Of a stretch of 64,000 bases of DNA, positions 62,506 through 64,000 are shown one piece after another; the stretch's first letter is position 1, and every line of letters starts with the position of its first letter. Source of the stretch: Pseudoalteromonas marina (GTDB lineage: Bacteria; Pseudomonadota; Gammaproteobacteria; Enterobacterales; Alteromonadaceae); assembly GCF_000238335.3 (NCBI RefSeq), contig NZ_AHCB03000006.1, forward strand, positions 62,001-126,000. Direction: 5' to 3'. A program made the position numbers and the translations under genes. The notes beneath the pieces were generated by a model. That model worked only from the letters and a program-made list of their open reading frames with translations. It made no database searches and was not told the DNA's origin.

Positions 62506-64000
62506 CCCCCGACCAAATCGCGCGCAGCAACAAACACTGCGCGCTTTTTTAAAAACACAAAGTAAACCCGCCTCATTATGGTTAAAGCTCAGTATTGCAC
62601 TGGGTACTTTTAACGCTATTTTAATGATTGCTGGGGCATATTTACTCGCTCAGGCTATTCATAACGTAATGTTTGAAGGTAGTAGCTTAAGTGAAGTCAC
62701 TCACTTGCTGTGGCCATTAGCAGGTATTGTTTTGCTTCGCGCTATTTTTTTAGCGCTAAGTGAAAGGCTAAGTGCTTTTGCTGCCCTTAAAATAAAATCG
62801 GCTATGCGCCAAACACTGTTAACTAAATTAAGCTTGCTTGGCCCTAGTTATATTGAGCAACACGGTCAAGGTGCAACTTTAAATACATTGCACAATGGTG
62901 TAGAAGAACTTCATGACTATTACGCAAAGTACCTGCCTGGTGTTGCTTACAGTGCTCTTATTCCACTAGCAATCTTGGTTGTTATTTTTCCGACCGATTA
63001 CAAAGCGGGATTAATATTTTTATTAACAGCTCCGCTTATCCCTTTTTTTATGATTTTAGTTGGATCAAAAGCAGAAGCGTTAAATCAAAAGCGTTGGCAA
63101 CAACTTGCTGTTCTTGGTAATTACTTTTTTGACAGAGTACAGGGATTAACCCAGCTAAAACTATTTAATGCAACGCAAACCGAATTAAAACAAATAGCTA
63201 AAATTTCTGATGACTTTAGGCATACCACGCTAGGCGTGTTAAAAATTGCGTTTTTATCATCTTTTGCCTTAGAGTTTTTAGCTACAATCAGTGTGGCTTT
63301 AGTGGCTGTAATTATTGGTTTTAGGCTTTTTTTTGGCACACTTGATTTTTCTACTGGCTTTGTTGTGCTGCTTTTAGCTCCCGAGTTTTATTTACCGCTT
63401 CGTCAATTAGGAAGCCATTATCATGCTCGCTTGCAAGGTATCAGCGCCGCTGCTGACATGGTGACTATTTTAAATGCCCCCTTACCCAATCAAGATACTG
63501 AACTAGTTAACAATACAACCGAATACACCACGTCTGATACTATTGATTCAATAAACATCAAAAACTTAACCTACATTTACCCTGACAGTAACGAAGGCAT
63601 ACACAATGTCACCTTAAGCCTACCAAAAAAAGGCTTGGTTGCAGTTGTGGGTAACAGTGGCTCAGGGAAAAGTACTTTATTTGATTGCCTGCTGGGTTTT
63701 CACCCCCAAGTAATACCTTGTATTTATATTAACGGATTGCCATTAGCAACAAACGATATTACCCAACTACAGAATCAAGTTGCGTGGATACCACAAAATC
63801 CAACACTATTTTTCGATAGCATTGGCGCTAATATAAAATTAGCTAAACCAGACGCATCACAGCAAGAGCTAGAGCAAGCAGCGCAACAAGCAGGCGCCCT
63901 TGAGTTTATAAATACCCTACCCTCTGGGTTTGATACGTTAATAGGAGAGCAAGGTGAAGGACTCTCTGGAGGGCAAAAGCAACGTATTGCACTTGCTCGG
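62495..64000 (+). CDS. cydD: CydD, ABC exporter subunit for thiol reductants (5' part)
   Basis: 502 residues to the window edge. Six membrane helices (about 25-310), then the ATPase domain: Walker A GNSGSGKST (about 385) and signature LSGGQKQR (about 489). CydDC exports cysteine and glutathione to the periplasm and is needed for bd oxidase assembly, so its place after cydABX is the usual one. ATG 62495 overlaps the cydX stop by 11 nt. cydC should follow beyond 64000. Confidence 0.93.
   Translation, partial: MTTNPRPNRAQQQTLRAFLKTQSKPASLWLKLSIALGTFNAILMIAGAYLLAQAIHNVMFEGSSLSEVTHLLWPLAGIVLLRAIFLALSERLSAFAALKIKSAMRQTLLTKLSLLGPSYIEQHGQGATLNTLHNGVEELHDYYAKYLPGVAYSALIPLAILVVIFPTDYKAGLIFLLTAPLIPFFMILVGSKAEALNQKRWQQLAVLGNYFFDRVQGLTQLKLFNATQTELKQIAKISDDFRHTTLGVLKIAFLSSFALEFLATISVALVAVIIGFRLFFGTLDFSTGFVVLLLAPEFYLPLRQLGSHYHARLQGISAAADMVTILNAPLPNQDTELVNNTTEYTTSDTIDSINIKNLTYIYPDSNEGIHNVTLSLPKKGLVAVVGNSGSGKSTLFDCLLGFHPQVIPCIYINGLPLATNDITQLQNQVAWIPQNPTLFFDSIGANIKLAKPDASQQELEQAAQQAGALEFINTLPSGFDTLIGEQGEGLSGGQKQRIALAR

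Noticed and set aside
1..64000. CRISPR arrays, insertion sequences, integrases, tRNA or rRNA genes
   Set aside because: None recognised: no regular direct repeats, no transposase or integrase proteins, no tRNA-like cloverleaf noticed by eye.

Overview
The window is a piece of an AT-rich gammaproteobacterial chromosome. Gene content and order (radD, polB, dinG, priC/ybaM, lpxB-rnhB-dnaE-accA-tilS, cydABX-cydD, many TonB-dependent receptors, a Trp-halogenase/SapC cluster) suggest a marine Alteromonadales bacterium, most likely Pseudoalteromonas. This is judged from protein similarity remembered by family, not from a search. I see no insertion sequence, prophage, CRISPR array, rRNA or tRNA. One structural RNA is present, the 4.5S signal recognition particle RNA on the minus strand.

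Layout. 1-3.3 kb: 5' part of tamA, an RraB-like protein, radD and an H-NS family protein. 3.4-7.0 kb: a TonB-dependent receptor followed, across a strong terminator, by a methyltransferase. 7.3-14.6 kb: repair and replication genes (polB divergent from dinG, a TSUP permease, priC) with a histone-deacetylase-fold protein, a ComFB protein and the small gene ybaM. 14.6-16.1 kb: a lipoprotein and an EamA transporter. 16.1-21.4 kb: an ECF sigma/anti-sigma/lipoprotein operon, a subtilisin-like protease, and a secreted Ser/Thr/Asn/Ala-rich protein with an outer-membrane barrel; two near-identical ECF-type promoters tie the two minus-strand operons together. 21.4-24.8 kb: a FAN1-type nuclease fused to a DnaQ-type exonuclease, a protein phosphatase and a DUF6491-like lipoprotein. 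25.1-35.0 kb: DUF6445 protein, SapC, flavin-dependent halogenase and STN-TonB receptor on the minus strand, divergent from a FecI/FecR pair and a sugar porter. 35.2-40.7 kb: a frameshifted FadL-type gene, two YeeE/YedE half-permeases, an MscS channel, and a siderophore receptor interrupted by one in-frame stop. 40.9-42.8 kb: a COG0523 GTPase and a DUF1826 protein behind a candidate Zur site. 42.8-51.7 kb: hybrid histidine kinase, ffs, DUF3014 protein, patatin, CPA2 antiporter, diguanylate cyclase and a small membrane protein. 51.7-59.3 kb: tilS, accA, dnaE, rnhB, lpxB. 59.6-64.0 kb: cydA, cydB, cydX and the 5' part of cydD.

Most interesting points: (a) the ECF-sigma envelope cassette with its two matching promoters; (b) the receptor-halogenase-SapC-DUF6445 cluster, in which the DUF6445 protein shows the ligand pattern of a 2-oxoglutarate/Fe(II) oxygenase and the receptor carries a second signal-peptide-like segment after its STN domain; (c) two outer-membrane protein genes 2 kb apart, each broken by a single small lesion; (d) adjacent Fur-like and Zur-like sites between a siderophore receptor and a metallochaperone-type GTPase; (e) the FAN1-exonuclease fusion; (f) a perfect 24-bp palindrome at the predicted transcription start of the cyd operon.
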